Positions 51,701 to 59,172 of a DNA stretch of 59,172 bases are shown here, piece by piece. The DNA comes from Planctomycetota bacterium (GTDB lineage: Bacteria > Planctomycetota > UBA1135 > GCA-002686595). The position numbers and the translations under genes were made by a program. Numbering within the stretch: position 1 is the first letter of the stretch; every line of letters starts with the position of its first letter. Location of the stretch: the NCBI GenBank assembly GCA_028278425.1, contig JANQEJ010000300.1, positions 1-59,172 of the forward strand, in the 5' to 3' direction. The notes beneath the pieces were generated by a model. The model ran no database searches. It saw nothing but the letters and a program-made list of their open reading frames with translations, and was not told the origin of the DNA.

Positions 51701-52129
51701 GCCGATGCGGAGGATCGGGTCGAGGTTCGGGTCGTAGCGCAGGATGAGCGGCCGCTCGACGTCGCGCGGCAGGAACACGGAGTCCAGCTTCTCGCGCACG
51801 TCCTGCACGGCGAAGCTCATCTGCGTTCCCCAGTCGAAGTCGAGGACCACGTCGGAGATGCCGGCGCGGCTGATCGACGTCGAGCGAACGAGGTCGTCGA
51901 GGGTCGAGAGCTGCTCCTGCACCTTCTCCGAGATGCGCTCCTCGACGTCCTCGGGCGCGGCGCCGGCCCAGGTGGTGCGCACGGTCAGCGTCGGGTAGCT
52001 GATCTCCGGCAGGAGGTCGACGTGCAGCTTCGACAGCGAGACGAGGCCGAACACGGCCATCGCCGTCATGAACATGAAGATCGCGACCGGGCGTCGCGTG
52101 ACGAAGCCGAGGCGGCTGCGGAAGACCAC
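48716..52129 (-). CDS. RND-family efflux/export pump (adjacent to the adaptor)
   Basis: This 1137-residue RND permease starts at a GTG one base after the adaptor stop. It has RRPVAIFMFMTAMAVFGLVSL as the first membrane segment, ALGVGMLVDNAIVVLESI in TM4 and LAGIVVNNAIVLVDRIN in TM10. Between the two halves (about 50270-50490) is an extra hydrophobic region (LLAGRLALLALGLLSFLGTF, then LGVGYLVASF), so the protein may have 14 rather than 12 segments. The adaptor and a second pump gene follow the usual tripartite layout. Without an outer-membrane factor in the operon, it must share one encoded elsewhere. Confidence 0.92.
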   Translation of the reverse strand: MVFRSRLGFVTRRPVAIFMFMTAMAVFGLVSLSKLHVDLLPEISYPTLTVRTTWAGAAPEDVEERISEKVQEQLSTLDDLVRSTSISRAGISDVVLDFDWGTQMSFAVQDVREKLDSVFLPRDVERPLILRYDPNLDPILRIGIRTPGERDAQSVEDETEQLIQLRWVAENRIKRELESIEGVAAVQVRGGLVEEIRVRLDPYKMAAQQIDPNELATRLAQENINASGGSLLEGSTEYLVRTLNEFVTVEEIGELPVARRGDAVIRVKDVADVERTYAKREVISRIGGYEAVEVAIYREADANVVALAERVKDEVFGTQAQQAYTEGMRARGEDAGEGSSFQDLAKTDFLAWRLRKDVELELLSDQSTFIRDAVDDVKNAAVLGAVLAIGVILLFLRRLSATLIIGVSIPISIIVTFAPMFMAGVSLNIMSLGGLALGVGMLVDNAIVVLESITRCREEGDDFRDAAVRGVAEVSGAVIASTLTTIAVFAPIVFVTGIAGQIFGDQALTVVTSLLVSLVVAVLFIPMLASRRFLVTSGAEEAEREKPRLLAGLHWSLAKLFPNALLLAGRLALLALGLLSFLGTFLLGVGYLVASFVTKPIALLFNACWSVVERVYPPVLRATVRHPIVVVLVAGGLFYAAWQRVPQLGVELLPEIHQGEFTAFVKLGVGSPLLGTDDVLERLDRRVRAIEGVRTTALTVGVEKETLTREIEGPNTARLLVRLEKEASSPEREMAIAEEARDILGADPAVRAVEIERPTPFALESPIAVEIRGYDLEKLEELAREVERRLNELDTLTDVRTTLRPGHPEARVTFDREKTLELGLDLNLVSNLVRDTVLGNVSTRFNEGDERIDVRVIGDDVILKDLQAVLDLPVNPSAENPVPLRAVASVTTVQGPAEIRRIKNSRAIVVSATGANLDLGGVADSIEGALATLDVPDDVTVELGGQKREMDEAQSSMRFALLLAVFLVYVVMASQFESLLQPLVILLTVPLAGVGVIFFLDLLGEPLSVVVFIGLIMLAGIVVNNAIVLVDRINQMRDRGHEVEDAVIEAGRARLRPILMTTATTALGLLPLTGWLAGVPLVGALGSGEGTELRAPMAIAVISGLVTSTLLTLLVVPTAYSLLCRLGLASRGEAAHG

Positions 52130-52130
52130 G

Positions 52131-53597
52131 TCAGTCCTGCTCGAGGGCGGCGGGGGAGGTTTCTTCCTCGTCGTCGTCCCCGTCGTCCCCCTCGTCATCA
52201 GGCCCCGGATCCTCGCCGTCGCCGACGTCGCGGGGCTCCTCGACGACCACGGGATCGCCGTCCTCGAGGTCGCGGCTGCCGACGGAGACGACGCGCATGC
52301 CGGCGTCCAGCTCCGCGCCGTCGAGCGGGAACACCTCGGTGTTCTCCGGGTCGCCGTAGCCTTCCTCCACGTCGACGCGGCGGATCGTGTCGTCCTCCTC
52401 GACGACGTAGAGGAAGCCGAGCTCGCCCTCGCGGCGGATCGCGCGCTTGGGGACGACCAGCGCGTCGGGGTGGCGGTCGGTGGCGATCCGCAGCCGCACG
52501 AGCATCCCGGGCAGGAGCGGACCCGCCGTCGGATCGTCGGGGAGGTCGAACACGCCGGTCACCCGGAACTGCCCGGAGTCGCGGTCGATCGTCGGGCTGA
52601 CGCGCAGCACGCGGCCGAGAAACACCGCGCCGGGAAGCGCCTCGGTCGTGGCCTGGAAGGTGAGGACCGGCGGAGCCGCGTGCCCGTTGCCGTTCTCCGT
52701 CCCCTGCGTGAAGAGCGCGAGCTCCTCCTGCGCGCGGTAGAAGACCGCGCGGATGTTGCGGGTGTCGGTGAGCGTGTAGATGGGATCGGCCGGCCCGATG
52801 TTCTGACCCAGCCGCACCGAGCGCATGGCGATCGTGCCGGCGAAGGGGGCCTTGACCGTGCGCTGGGAGAGCGCGTGCTCGGCGCGCTTCAGCGCCACGT
52901 CGGCGCGCGCGACCGCGATCTCGGTCGTCGACGCGGTGATCTCCACCTTCTTGGCCGCGATCTTGGCCTGATCGTGGTCGGCCTTGGCGGTCTCCATCGC
53001 GAGCCGGCTCGCCTCGAGCGTCTGCCTCGACACCGGGCTTGCGACCTCGCTGCCCTCGAAAAGGCGCTGGTCGCGCTCGTGATCGCGCTGCGCCTGCTCG
53101 TAGGCGAGCCGCGTGCTCTCCACGCGCGCCTCCGCCTCCTCGCGGTCGAGCTCCGGCTGCGCCGCCATGGTCTTGGCGTCGTCGAGCGCGACCCTGGCGT
53201 CGTCGACCGCGAGCTCCTGATCGCGGCTGTCGAGGACGCAGAGGACGTCGCCCGCCTCGACCTCGTCCCCCTCCTCGGCGAGCACCTTCACGACGATGCC
53301 GTTCACCTCCGGGTGGATCGTGATCTCGCGCTCGGACTCGATCTTGGTCGTCGTCTCGAGGTAGCGCGTCATCTCGCGCTGCTCGACCTCGGCCACGAGG
53401 ACCTTGGGCGGCTCGCTGCGGCGAACGCCGCCGCTGACGGTCCGGCCGTCGCCCGCGCCGGTCTCGCCGCCGCAGGAGGCGAGGGGGGCGACGAACAGCA
53501 AGAGCGCGAGGGCCGGGGTGGGTCGGGTCCGGCGGCTGGTCGGCAGGAGGAGCAAAGGCGGTCGAGGGGTGGGGGCAGCGGGGAGCGATTCAACCAT
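52131..53597 (-). CDS. RND periplasmic adaptor (HlyD/AcrA family) lipoprotein
   Basis: This 488-residue protein has a lipobox LASC (Cys42) after an unusually long N-terminal region, then the biotinyl-lipoyl-like half (TIHPEVNGIVVKVLAEEGDEVEAGD) and a long coiled-coil hairpin rich in Ala and Glu. The second lipoyl half (TVKAPFAGTIAMRSVRLGQ) and beta-barrel follow. The C-terminal 60 residues are acidic. It links the inner-membrane pump to an outer channel. It is first in the operon, and the ATG lies 119 bases from the divergent moeA start. Confidence 0.92.
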   Translation of the reverse strand: MVESLPAAPTPRPPLLLLPTSRRTRPTPALALLLFVAPLASCGGETGAGDGRTVSGGVRRSEPPKVLVAEVEQREMTRYLETTTKIESEREITIHPEVNGIVVKVLAEEGDEVEAGDVLCVLDSRDQELAVDDARVALDDAKTMAAQPELDREEAEARVESTRLAYEQAQRDHERDQRLFEGSEVASPVSRQTLEASRLAMETAKADHDQAKIAAKKVEITASTTEIAVARADVALKRAEHALSQRTVKAPFAGTIAMRSVRLGQNIGPADPIYTLTDTRNIRAVFYRAQEELALFTQGTENGNGHAAPPVLTFQATTEALPGAVFLGRVLRVSPTIDRDSGQFRVTGVFDLPDDPTAGPLLPGMLVRLRIATDRHPDALVVPKRAIRREGELGFLYVVEEDDTIRRVDVEEGYGDPENTEVFPLDGAELDAGMRVVSVGSRDLEDGDPVVVEEPRDVGDGEDPGPDDEGDDGDDDEEETSPAALEQD

Positions 53598-53716
53598 TAA
53601 TGAAGGGCGTTCGCCTGGAACGTACGCTCGGTCGCGCTATTCCACGAATCTTTACGACCGCGGCATGAGTTGGGCGAAGGGAAGCCGTCCCCCCCGGCCG
53701 CTACACTGCCCGCCGC

Positions 53717-54952
53717 ATGCTGACCCCCTCCGCAGCGCTCGAAGCCGTCCTCGCCCGTATCGGCGGTCCGTTCGAGGTCGAACAGGTGCCGATCGAGGAG
53801 GCCGCCGGCCGCTCGCTCGCCGTCCAGGTGGTGTCGGACGTGGACGTGCCGCCCTTCGAGAAGAGCGCGATGGACGGCTACGCCGTGCGGAGCTCGGACT
53901 TCTCCGGCGGAGCCTTCGAGGAGCGCGCGGAGGACGGAAAGAAGGAGCTGCCGTGCGTGGGCGAGTCCCGCGCCGGCCAGCCGTTCCGGGGCCAGGTGCC
54001 TCCCTACGCCTGCGTCGCGATCTACACGGGCGCCGAGGTGCCGCCGGAGTGCGACGCGGTCGTCATGGTCGAGCACACGTCGCGGAAGGGGAAGCAGGTC
54101 GCGTTCCGCACGAGCCCGAAGGCCTCGCAGAACGTGAACCACAAGGCGGAGGTCCTGGCCGCCGGAAAGGTCGTGTTCGCGCCACGCCGCAGGCTGACGC
54201 CGATCGACGTCTCGGTCCTCGCCGCCGTCGGGTGCGATCCGGTGGCCGTGCACCGCCGGCCGAAGGTCACGATCCTCACCAGCGGGGACGAGCTCGTCGA
54301 GGTCGGCGAGCTTCCGGCCGCCGGCCAGATCCGCGAGGGGAACACGCTCTACCTGCGCGGCGCCTGCGAGCGGCTCGGCTGCGAGGTCGTGAAGAGCGGC
54401 ATCGTCCGCGACGACGCGAAGGCGCTCGAGCTCGGCTTCCGCAAGGCCCTCACCGACGGCGACGTCCTCATCTCGACCGGCGGCGTCAGCATGGGCAAGT
54501 ACGACCTGGTGGGGGAGGCGCTGCAGAACATCGGCGTCGAGCCCGTGCTCCACAAGGTGGCGATCAAGCCCGGCAAGCCGATCTGGTTCGGCATGGCGGG
54601 CAAGAAGCCCGTGTTCGGGCTCCCGGGGAATCCGGTGTCCTCGCTGCTCGGCTTCGAGGTCTTCGTGCGGCCGGCGCTGGCGCGCCTCTGCGGCGCGGGC
54701 GCGGAGGAGGAGCACGAGCGCATCCGCCGCGGCCGCTGGACCGGCCCCGACTTCACCGCCGGCGACCGCCAGACCAACCTGCCCGCGACCGTGCAGCAGG
54801 GGGCCGACGGCGTCGAGGAGCTGCAGCCGTTGCGCTGGAAGGGCTCGGCCGACATCGTCGCCCTGACCGCCGCGGGCGGGCTCGTGGTCGTCCCGCCCGA
54901 GACGACGATCCGCGCCGGAGAGATCGCGGACTATCGTCCTCTCTCCGGCTAA
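53717..54952 (+). CDS. moeA: Molybdopterin molybdenumtransferase
   Basis: This 411-residue protein has the MoeA N-terminus (VDVPPFEKSAMDGYAVR), the lid domain with IYTGAEVPPECDAVVMVEH and the MoCF-binding domain (LTSGDEL, ISTGGVSMGKYD, GLPGNPVSSLLGFEVF). A short C-terminal beta domain follows. It inserts molybdate into adenylylated molybdopterin in cofactor synthesis. No other molybdenum-cofactor gene is close. It is followed after ten bases by lnt, so both may share one transcript. Confidence 0.95.
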   Translation: MLTPSAALEAVLARIGGPFEVEQVPIEEAAGRSLAVQVVSDVDVPPFEKSAMDGYAVRSSDFSGGAFEERAEDGKKELPCVGESRAGQPFRGQVPPYACVAIYTGAEVPPECDAVVMVEHTSRKGKQVAFRTSPKASQNVNHKAEVLAAGKVVFAPRRRLTPIDVSVLAAVGCDPVAVHRRPKVTILTSGDELVEVGELPAAGQIREGNTLYLRGACERLGCEVVKSGIVRDDAKALELGFRKALTDGDVLISTGGVSMGKYDLVGEALQNIGVEPVLHKVAIKPGKPIWFGMAGKKPVFGLPGNPVSSLLGFEVFVRPALARLCGAGAEEEHERIRRGRWTGPDFTAGDRQTNLPATVQQGADGVEELQPLRWKGSADIVALTAAGGLVVVPPETTIRAGEIADYRPLSG

Positions 54953-54962
54953 TGTCCTGAGC

Positions 54963-56672
54963 GTGCTCCGCTCCGATCCGCCGCCGCTCGCGGCCGGCCC
55001 CCGGCTGGTCGGGACGTTCCTCGCCTGGGGCGTGTTCGTAGCCGCGACGCCGGGCGCCCTGTTCGCCGACGGCTCGGTGTTGCTCGCGGCGCTCGCCGTC
55101 GGGCTCTGGGGACACGTGGAGCTGCGCTCCTACAAGGGGAAGAACAAGTGGAACTTCCTCGCGCACGTCCTCGGCACGGTTCCCGGCGCGTGCGGGCTCA
55201 TGTGGTGGATCGTCAAGGTGTACCCGCCGCCGCTCCTCTACATCGGCCTCGGGATGGGCGTCTACTCCGCGGCGGGCGGCGTGCTGCTGCGGCGGGTGGC
55301 GCGCGTCCTCCCGGCCGGCGCGACGCCGCTCGCGATCGCGCTCGCCTGGACCGCGATGGAGACCGCGCGCTCAATCATGCCGCTGCCGCTCGGGCTCGGC
55401 TGGATGCGCGTGGGCTATCACGCGCACGGGTGGCTCTGGCTGGCGGGGAGCGCGCGCCTCTGGGGCGTCGCCGGGCTGACCTTCGCGCTCGCGGCGCTCG
55501 GCGGGTACGCCGCCTTCGCGTGGCGCGCGCGCCGCGCGGCGCTGCGTCCCGTCTCGCTCGCCTGCGGCCTCGCGCCGCTCGCGCTGGGCGGGCTCTTCGC
55601 GCTCGCGACGCGCCCGCCGGCGACGGTCGACGGTCCGCGCTTGCTCCTGATCCAGCCCGGCTTTCCGCAGTGGCGCAAGATGAAGTGGGACGCGCGGGAG
55701 AACTTCGCGGAGCTCGTGCGGCAGACCGCCGACGCGCTCGCGGCGGTCGAGGCGCGCGGCGAGCCGCCTCCCGACGTCGTGTGCTGGGGCGAGTCGATGC
55801 TCCAGGTGCCGATCGTCCTGCCCGAGGTGCTGCCGCTCGCCGCCGACGGTCCCGGCGTCCGCGAGGGCGAGCCTCACAACCGCGCCGACTTCGACTTCTA
55901 CTCCGCGCTCGAGCGGGAGTGGGTCCACGCCCGCATCCTGCCGACTCTCCCCGAGGGCACGAGCTTTCTCACCGGCGTCGACGTGCTGGTCGCCCGCGGA
56001 GGCGAGGTCCGTCGCCTCGGCGGCGCCGTCCTCTACGATCCGGAGGGACGCCGCTCGCAGCCCGCCGGCAAGCGCTTCCTCGTCCCCGGGGCCGAGACGA
56101 TGTACGGGCTGGAGAAGCTCGGGCCGGTCCGCAGCTTCATCCGGCGCGTTTCGGGCTACGTCCCCGACCTCGTGGCCGTGGAGCGCACCGAGGTGCTCCC
56201 GATCGCGACCCGCGCCGGCGATTCCCTGGGAGCCGCGGTGACCGTCTGCTTCGACAACGCCCATCTCGCGCCCTACACCGACCCGGTCCGGGACGGCGAG
56301 GTCGACTTCCACGTCGTCGTCAGCAACGAGGCCTGGTACGAGGAGAGCTTCGAGGTCGACCAGATGATCGCCTTCTCCCGGATCGCCGCCCTGGCCTCGG
56401 GGCGCACCCTGGTCCGAGCCACGAACTCCGGGATCAGTATGGCGATCGGCCCGGACGGCCGGGAGCTGGGCCGGATCCGCGACGGCGAGAAAGACCGCAT
56501 GATCGCGGGCTTTCTGGCCCTGACGGTGCCGGTCCCCGCGCCCGGCGAGGCCGGCCGGCCGCCGATCACGGGGCTCCGCCCGTGGCTCCCCGTGCTCTGG
56601 ATCGGAGTCCCCCTGATCCTCGCGCTCCGCCGCCGCCGAACCCACGGTAACCACGGGGGGGACGGGGGTTAG
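54963..56672 (+). CDS. lnt: Apolipoprotein N-acyltransferase
   Basis: This 569-residue protein starts at GTG 54963. The N-terminal half has several membrane segments. The C-terminal half is a nitrilase-like domain with the catalytic Glu in VVCWGES, the Lys in AGKRFLVPGAE and the Cys in TVCFDNAH, followed by WYEESFEVDQM and ATNSGIS. It adds the third acyl chain to lipoproteins on the outer side of the inner membrane. The RND adaptor at 52131 is one possible substrate. The presence of lnt fits a cell with an outer membrane. Confidence 0.9.
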   Translation: MLRSDPPPLAAGPRLVGTFLAWGVFVAATPGALFADGSVLLAALAVGLWGHVELRSYKGKNKWNFLAHVLGTVPGACGLMWWIVKVYPPPLLYIGLGMGVYSAAGGVLLRRVARVLPAGATPLAIALAWTAMETARSIMPLPLGLGWMRVGYHAHGWLWLAGSARLWGVAGLTFALAALGGYAAFAWRARRAALRPVSLACGLAPLALGGLFALATRPPATVDGPRLLLIQPGFPQWRKMKWDARENFAELVRQTADALAAVEARGEPPPDVVCWGESMLQVPIVLPEVLPLAADGPGVREGEPHNRADFDFYSALEREWVHARILPTLPEGTSFLTGVDVLVARGGEVRRLGGAVLYDPEGRRSQPAGKRFLVPGAETMYGLEKLGPVRSFIRRVSGYVPDLVAVERTEVLPIATRAGDSLGAAVTVCFDNAHLAPYTDPVRDGEVDFHVVVSNEAWYEESFEVDQMIAFSRIAALASGRTLVRATNSGISMAIGPDGRELGRIRDGEKDRMIAGFLALTVPVPAPGEAGRPPITGLRPWLPVLWIGVPLILALRRRRTHGNHGGDGG

Positions 56673-56684
56673 ATCCAGCGTTCC

Positions 56685-56713
56685 TTGACCCCTTTCCGGG
56701 GCGCCCCTATAGT
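56685..56713 (+). promoter_or_regulatory. Sigma-70-type promoter for the coiled-coil gene
   Basis: TTGACC (56685-56690) and TATAGT (56708-56713) are separated by exactly 17 bases, 70 bases upstream of the ATG at 56784. The match and spacing are good for a G+C-rich genome. Confidence 0.75.
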
Positions 56714-56783
56714 CGCGCGCCGCTCGCGAGCGAGCACCCGCCCGGCTTCCAGCGGCCCCCCCGAAACCCCCCAGAAGAGTGTC

Positions 56784-57641
56784 ATGAGTCCCATCGGACG
56801 GATCTTCATCGTCTTGAACCTGATCCTCTCGGCAGCCTTCCTCGGGTGGGCGGCCAACGCCCTGGCGCAGACCGACGACTACAAGGGCCAGCTCGAAGCG
56901 GCGCAGGCGGATGCCGCCGCCACGATCGCGGAGCTGGAGAGCGATCGCGACGACCTGGAGATCAAGGTTCGCCAGGCGAACGAGAACGAGGACACGCGCC
57001 GCGAGGAGCGCGACGCCGCCATCGCCGAGAAGGAGCGGCTCGAGAGCGAGCTCGAGACCGCCAACCGCGAGAAGACCTCCCTCCTCGGCGACGTGACCTC
57101 GATCAAGGCGACCCTGGACGACTACCGGGTCACCTTCCAGGAGCTGACCGCGGCGAAGGACCGCGCGGTCCAGGAGCGCCACGACATGGAGCAGGAGCGC
57201 GACGACGCCGTCGCCGCCCAGACGGACGCGGAGCAGGCCCAGCGCAACGCCGAGGACGCCCAGGCGGCGGCCGAGCGCCGGATCGCGGACCTGGAGGTCG
57301 AGCGGACGGACCTCCAGGGCGAGGTGGACAAGCTCGATACGCGCCTCGCGGTGCTCGTCGAGGCCACCGGGACGAGCTACGAGGACATCCTGGTCCAGAA
57401 GGACATCAAGGGCGCCGTCCTCGGGGTCGACATGAGCATCTCGCCGGGCCTCGTCATGCTCAACGTGGGCAGCGACGACGGCGTGAAGAAGGGCTACACC
57501 TTCAACATCCACTCCAACACCGAGTTCAAGGGCGAGGTCAAGGTCCTGGACGTCCAGGCCGCCATGTGCTCCGCGATCATCGAGGGGCTGTCCAAGGGCG
57601 CGACCATCCGTCAGGGCGATTCCGCCTCGACGCGGCTCTAG
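56784..57641 (+). CDS. Coiled-coil membrane protein with MreC-like C-terminal domain
   Basis: This 285-residue protein has an N-terminal membrane segment (about 7-27), a charged coiled coil (about 30-200, rich in Glu, Arg and Ala) and a C-terminal beta domain. That part (SPGLVMLNVGSDDGVKKGYTFNIH, then FKGEVKVLDV and a final IRQGD) resembles the beta-barrel domain of MreC-type proteins. The sequence identity to true MreC is not clear. Its place two genes upstream of mreB supports a link to cell shape. It is a good candidate for a divergent MreC, but a general planctomycete coiled-coil protein is also possible. Confidence 0.6.
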   Translation: MSPIGRIFIVLNLILSAAFLGWAANALAQTDDYKGQLEAAQADAAATIAELESDRDDLEIKVRQANENEDTRREERDAAIAEKERLESELETANREKTSLLGDVTSIKATLDDYRVTFQELTAAKDRAVQERHDMEQERDDAVAAQTDAEQAQRNAEDAQAAAERRIADLEVERTDLQGEVDKLDTRLAVLVEATGTSYEDILVQKDIKGAVLGVDMSISPGLVMLNVGSDDGVKKGYTFNIHSNTEFKGEVKVLDVQAAMCSAIIEGLSKGATIRQGDSASTRL

Positions 57642-57653
57642 GGAGGCACGACC

Positions 57654-57884
57654 ATGGCGAAACGCGGATCACGCGGGGGGCAGAAGGGCGGCGGCGGTCG
57701 GCAGACCAAGGCCAAGTCCAAGAAGCCCCAGACCGCCGCGGCGGCGGAGGTCGAGGTCGTCGAGGAGTCCGGCGGCTCCGGCATCGACGCCGGGATCGCG
57801 ATCGTGACCACGATCCTGCTCGTGGCGGCGATCCTCTTCGTGGAGATGCACCTGCACCGCTACGACACCGGCCTCTTCAACTGA
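57654..57884 (+). CDS. Small single-pass membrane protein
   Basis: This 76-residue protein has a basic, Gly/Lys-rich N-terminus of about 25 residues, an acidic linker and one membrane segment (IAIVTTILLVAAILFVEMHL, near residues 49-68). A GGAGG site lies seven bases upstream of the ATG. It follows the coiled-coil gene by 12 bases and precedes a terminator, so the two form a unit. No family is recognised. Confidence 0.7.
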   Translation: MAKRGSRGGQKGGGGRQTKAKSKKPQTAAAAEVEVVEESGGSGIDAGIAIVTTILLVAAILFVEMHLHRYDTGLFN

Positions 57885-57906
57885 GACCGTCGCGAACCGG
57901 AAGACC

Positions 57907-57943
57907 AAGGCCGCGTCCCTCCGGGGGCGCGGCCTTCTCTTTT
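57907..57943 (+). terminator. Intrinsic terminator
   Basis: AAGGCCGCG (57907-57915) pairs with CGCGGCCTT (57928-57936), with further pairing of CCC and GGG inside, followed by CTCTTTT. It ends the two-gene unit before mreB. Confidence 0.9.
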
Positions 57944-57959
57944 GTGCCTTCGCCCGAAT

Positions 57960-57968
57960 TGTGGATAA
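57960..57968 (-). promoter_or_regulatory. Perfect DnaA-box 9-mer
   Basis: TGTGGATAA on the plus strand is the exact complement of the consensus TTATCCACA. It stands alone, about 90 bases upstream of the mreB promoter. It could bind DnaA as a regulator, or be a chance match. Confidence 0.4.
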
Positions 57969-57980
57969 CTCCCGCGCGGG

Positions 57981-58007
57981 CTCGACGGGAATGCGAATTC
58001 CCGCGAG
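57981..58007. promoter_or_regulatory. Inverted repeat upstream of mreB
   Basis: CGGGAAT (57986-57992) and ATTCCCG (57997-58003) are perfect arms with a GCGA spacer, and CTCG/CGAG extend the stem past a one-base bulge. It is between the DnaA-box match and the mreB promoter and may be an operator. Confidence 0.4.
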
Positions 58008-58056
58008 GGATCCGGAACGACCGCGATTCAACGTCGCTTTTGGGTTCCGCGCACGC

Positions 58057-58084
58057 TTGATCGGCCCAACCCCACCGCTAGACT
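58057..58084 (+). promoter_or_regulatory. Sigma-70-type promoter of mreB
   Basis: TTGATC (58057-58062) and TAGACT (58079-58084) are separated by 16 bases, 31 bases upstream of the mreB ATG. Confidence 0.65.
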
Positions 58085-58115
58085 CCGAACGCAGAACGGG
58101 GAGTTCCGGGGGATC

Positions 58116-59172
58116 ATGTCGACGAACGTTTTCAAGCCGCTCGAGTGGACCTTCGGCCGTTTCTCGGTCGACATGGGGATCGACCTCGGCACGGCGAACA
58201 CGCTCGTCACGGTGCGCGGACGCGGCATCATCCTGAACGAACCGAGCGTCGTCGCCGTGCGCAAGGGGACGAACGAGGTGCTCCTCGGCGGCATGGCGGT
58301 CGGCAACGCGGCGAAGGCGATGCTCGGCAAGACGCCGGGCTCCATCGAAGCCATCCGCCCCCTGCGCCACGGCGTGATCGCGGACTTCGAGGTGACGGAG
58401 AAGATGCTCCGCTACTTCATCTCGAAGGTGCACGAGGGACGCCACTTCGTGAAGCCGCAGGTCGTGATCTCGATCCCCACGGGCATCACCGCGGTCGAGC
58501 GCCGCGCGGTCATCCACTCCGCCGAGCGCGCCGGCGCGCGCCGCGTGTACCTGATCGACGAGCCGATGGCGGCCGGCATCGGCGTCGACCTGCCGGTGAC
58601 CGAGGCGCGCGGCTCGCTGATCGTCGACATCGGCGGCGGAACGACGGAGATCGCGGTCCTCGCGCTCGCCGGCTCGGTGGTGGCCACCTCCCTGCGCGTC
58701 GCCGGCGACGAGATGGACGACGCGATCATCGGCCACATGCGCCGCTACCACAACCTGATGATCGGCGAGCAGTCGGCCGAGCGCATCAAGCTCACGCTCG
58801 GCTCGGCCTTCCAGATGGAGCAGGAGCTCTCGATGGAGGTGAAGGGCCGCGACACGGTCTCCGGCCTCCCGAGCCGCGCCACGATCACCTCGATCGAGAT
58901 CCGCGAGGCGCTGCAGCAGCCGATCCGCCAGATCTGCGTGGCGATCCGCGGCGTGCTGGAAGAGACGCCGCCGGAGATCTCCGCCGACCTCGTCGACTCC
59001 GGCTGCACGAACGTCGGGGGCGGCGCGCTCCTGCACGGGATGGCGGCCGCCGTGACGGACTTCCTCGGCATCCCGGCGCGCGTGGTCGACGACCCGCTGA
59101 CCGCGGTGGCGCGCGGCGCGGGCGTCTTCCTCGACACGCTCGACATCTTCAGCCGCGTCCTGTCCGCCGACG
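58116..59172 (+). CDS. mreB: Rod-shape-determining protein MreB (3' end missing)
   Basis: The gene is open to the window end, giving 352 visible residues. It has the actin-fold phosphate 1 loop (DMGIDLGTANTLV), the second phosphate loop (LIVDIGGGTTEIAV), the adenosine motif (NVGGGALLHGM) and the EPMAAGIG helix. MreB forms membrane-bound filaments that direct cell-wall synthesis. Only the last few residues are missing. The N-terminus has about 18 residues before the fold, which may carry the membrane helix. Confidence 0.97.
   Translation, partial: MSTNVFKPLEWTFGRFSVDMGIDLGTANTLVTVRGRGIILNEPSVVAVRKGTNEVLLGGMAVGNAAKAMLGKTPGSIEAIRPLRHGVIADFEVTEKMLRYFISKVHEGRHFVKPQVVISIPTGITAVERRAVIHSAERAGARRVYLIDEPMAAGIGVDLPVTEARGSLIVDIGGGTTEIAVLALAGSVVATSLRVAGDEMDDAIIGHMRRYHNLMIGEQSAERIKLTLGSAFQMEQELSMEVKGRDTVSGLPSRATITSIEIREALQQPIRQICVAIRGVLEETPPEISADLVDSGCTNVGGGALLHGMAAAVTDFLGIPARVVDDPLTAVARGAGVFLDTLDIFSRVLSAD

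Noticed and set aside
53670..53707. Promoter for moeA (TTGGGC and TACACT)
   Set aside because: The two boxes are 26 bases apart, too far for a sigma-70 promoter.

Overview
The window is a high-G+C bacterial chromosome segment with tightly packed genes and no rRNA, tRNA, insertion sequence or CRISPR array that I could see. Several features suggest a member of the Planctomycetota, probably a high-G+C lineage. A membrane Ser/Thr kinase with a C-terminal SUMF1-like domain is paired with a small ECF-type sigma factor. A secreted FG-GAP repeat protein has a C-terminal module of a kind I associate with planctomycetes. There are also many GTG starts and large secreted proteins of unknown function. 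The assignment is an inference from gene content.

Layout. 1-1865: the end of a SurA/PpiD-like foldase and a protein resembling the class II aminoacyl-tRNA synthetase core. 1905-4989 (minus): two methyltransferases and an FAD oxidoreductase of surface-glycan type. 5170-7702 (minus): a two-component system, regulator first and kinase second. 7910-10886 (minus): two family 2 glycosyltransferases, a second methyltransferase of the HWWFRG type and an endonuclease III-like glycosylase. The large YfhO-type membrane protein (10949-13843) is divergent from this cluster. 13933-19477 (minus): the FG-GAP protein, the kinase and the sigma factor. 19652-27837: peptidases and amino-acid enzymes on both strands (two S33 hydrolases, an M1 aminopeptidase, a trans-3-hydroxyproline dehydratase and a D-threonine aldolase/D-serine dehydratase-type PLP enzyme) with a solitary flagellin among them. 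27843-32486 (minus): a membrane glycosyltransferase, an unknown membrane-anchored protein and a large secreted protein. 32653-36519: an Lhr-type helicase, followed by the only long non-coding gap (36520-36955).

36956-38668 is the most unusual gene. It has the N-terminal motif and HExxH-bearing DUF4157 domain of proteins associated with extracellular contractile injection systems, joined to a C-terminal domain with amidoligase-like signatures. No injection-system structural gene lies in the window.

39537-53597 (minus) is a long run of close or overlapping genes. In transcription order it holds an RND adaptor, two RND pumps, ribH, nusB, ftsY, an O-antigen-ligase/TPR protein, a beta-lactamase-fold hydrolase and a small membrane protein. 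From 53717 (plus) come moeA, lnt, a coiled-coil membrane protein with an MreC-like C-terminus, a small membrane protein and mreB, which is cut by the window end. Promoters with good spacing precede the coiled-coil gene and mreB, and a clear intrinsic terminator separates them.
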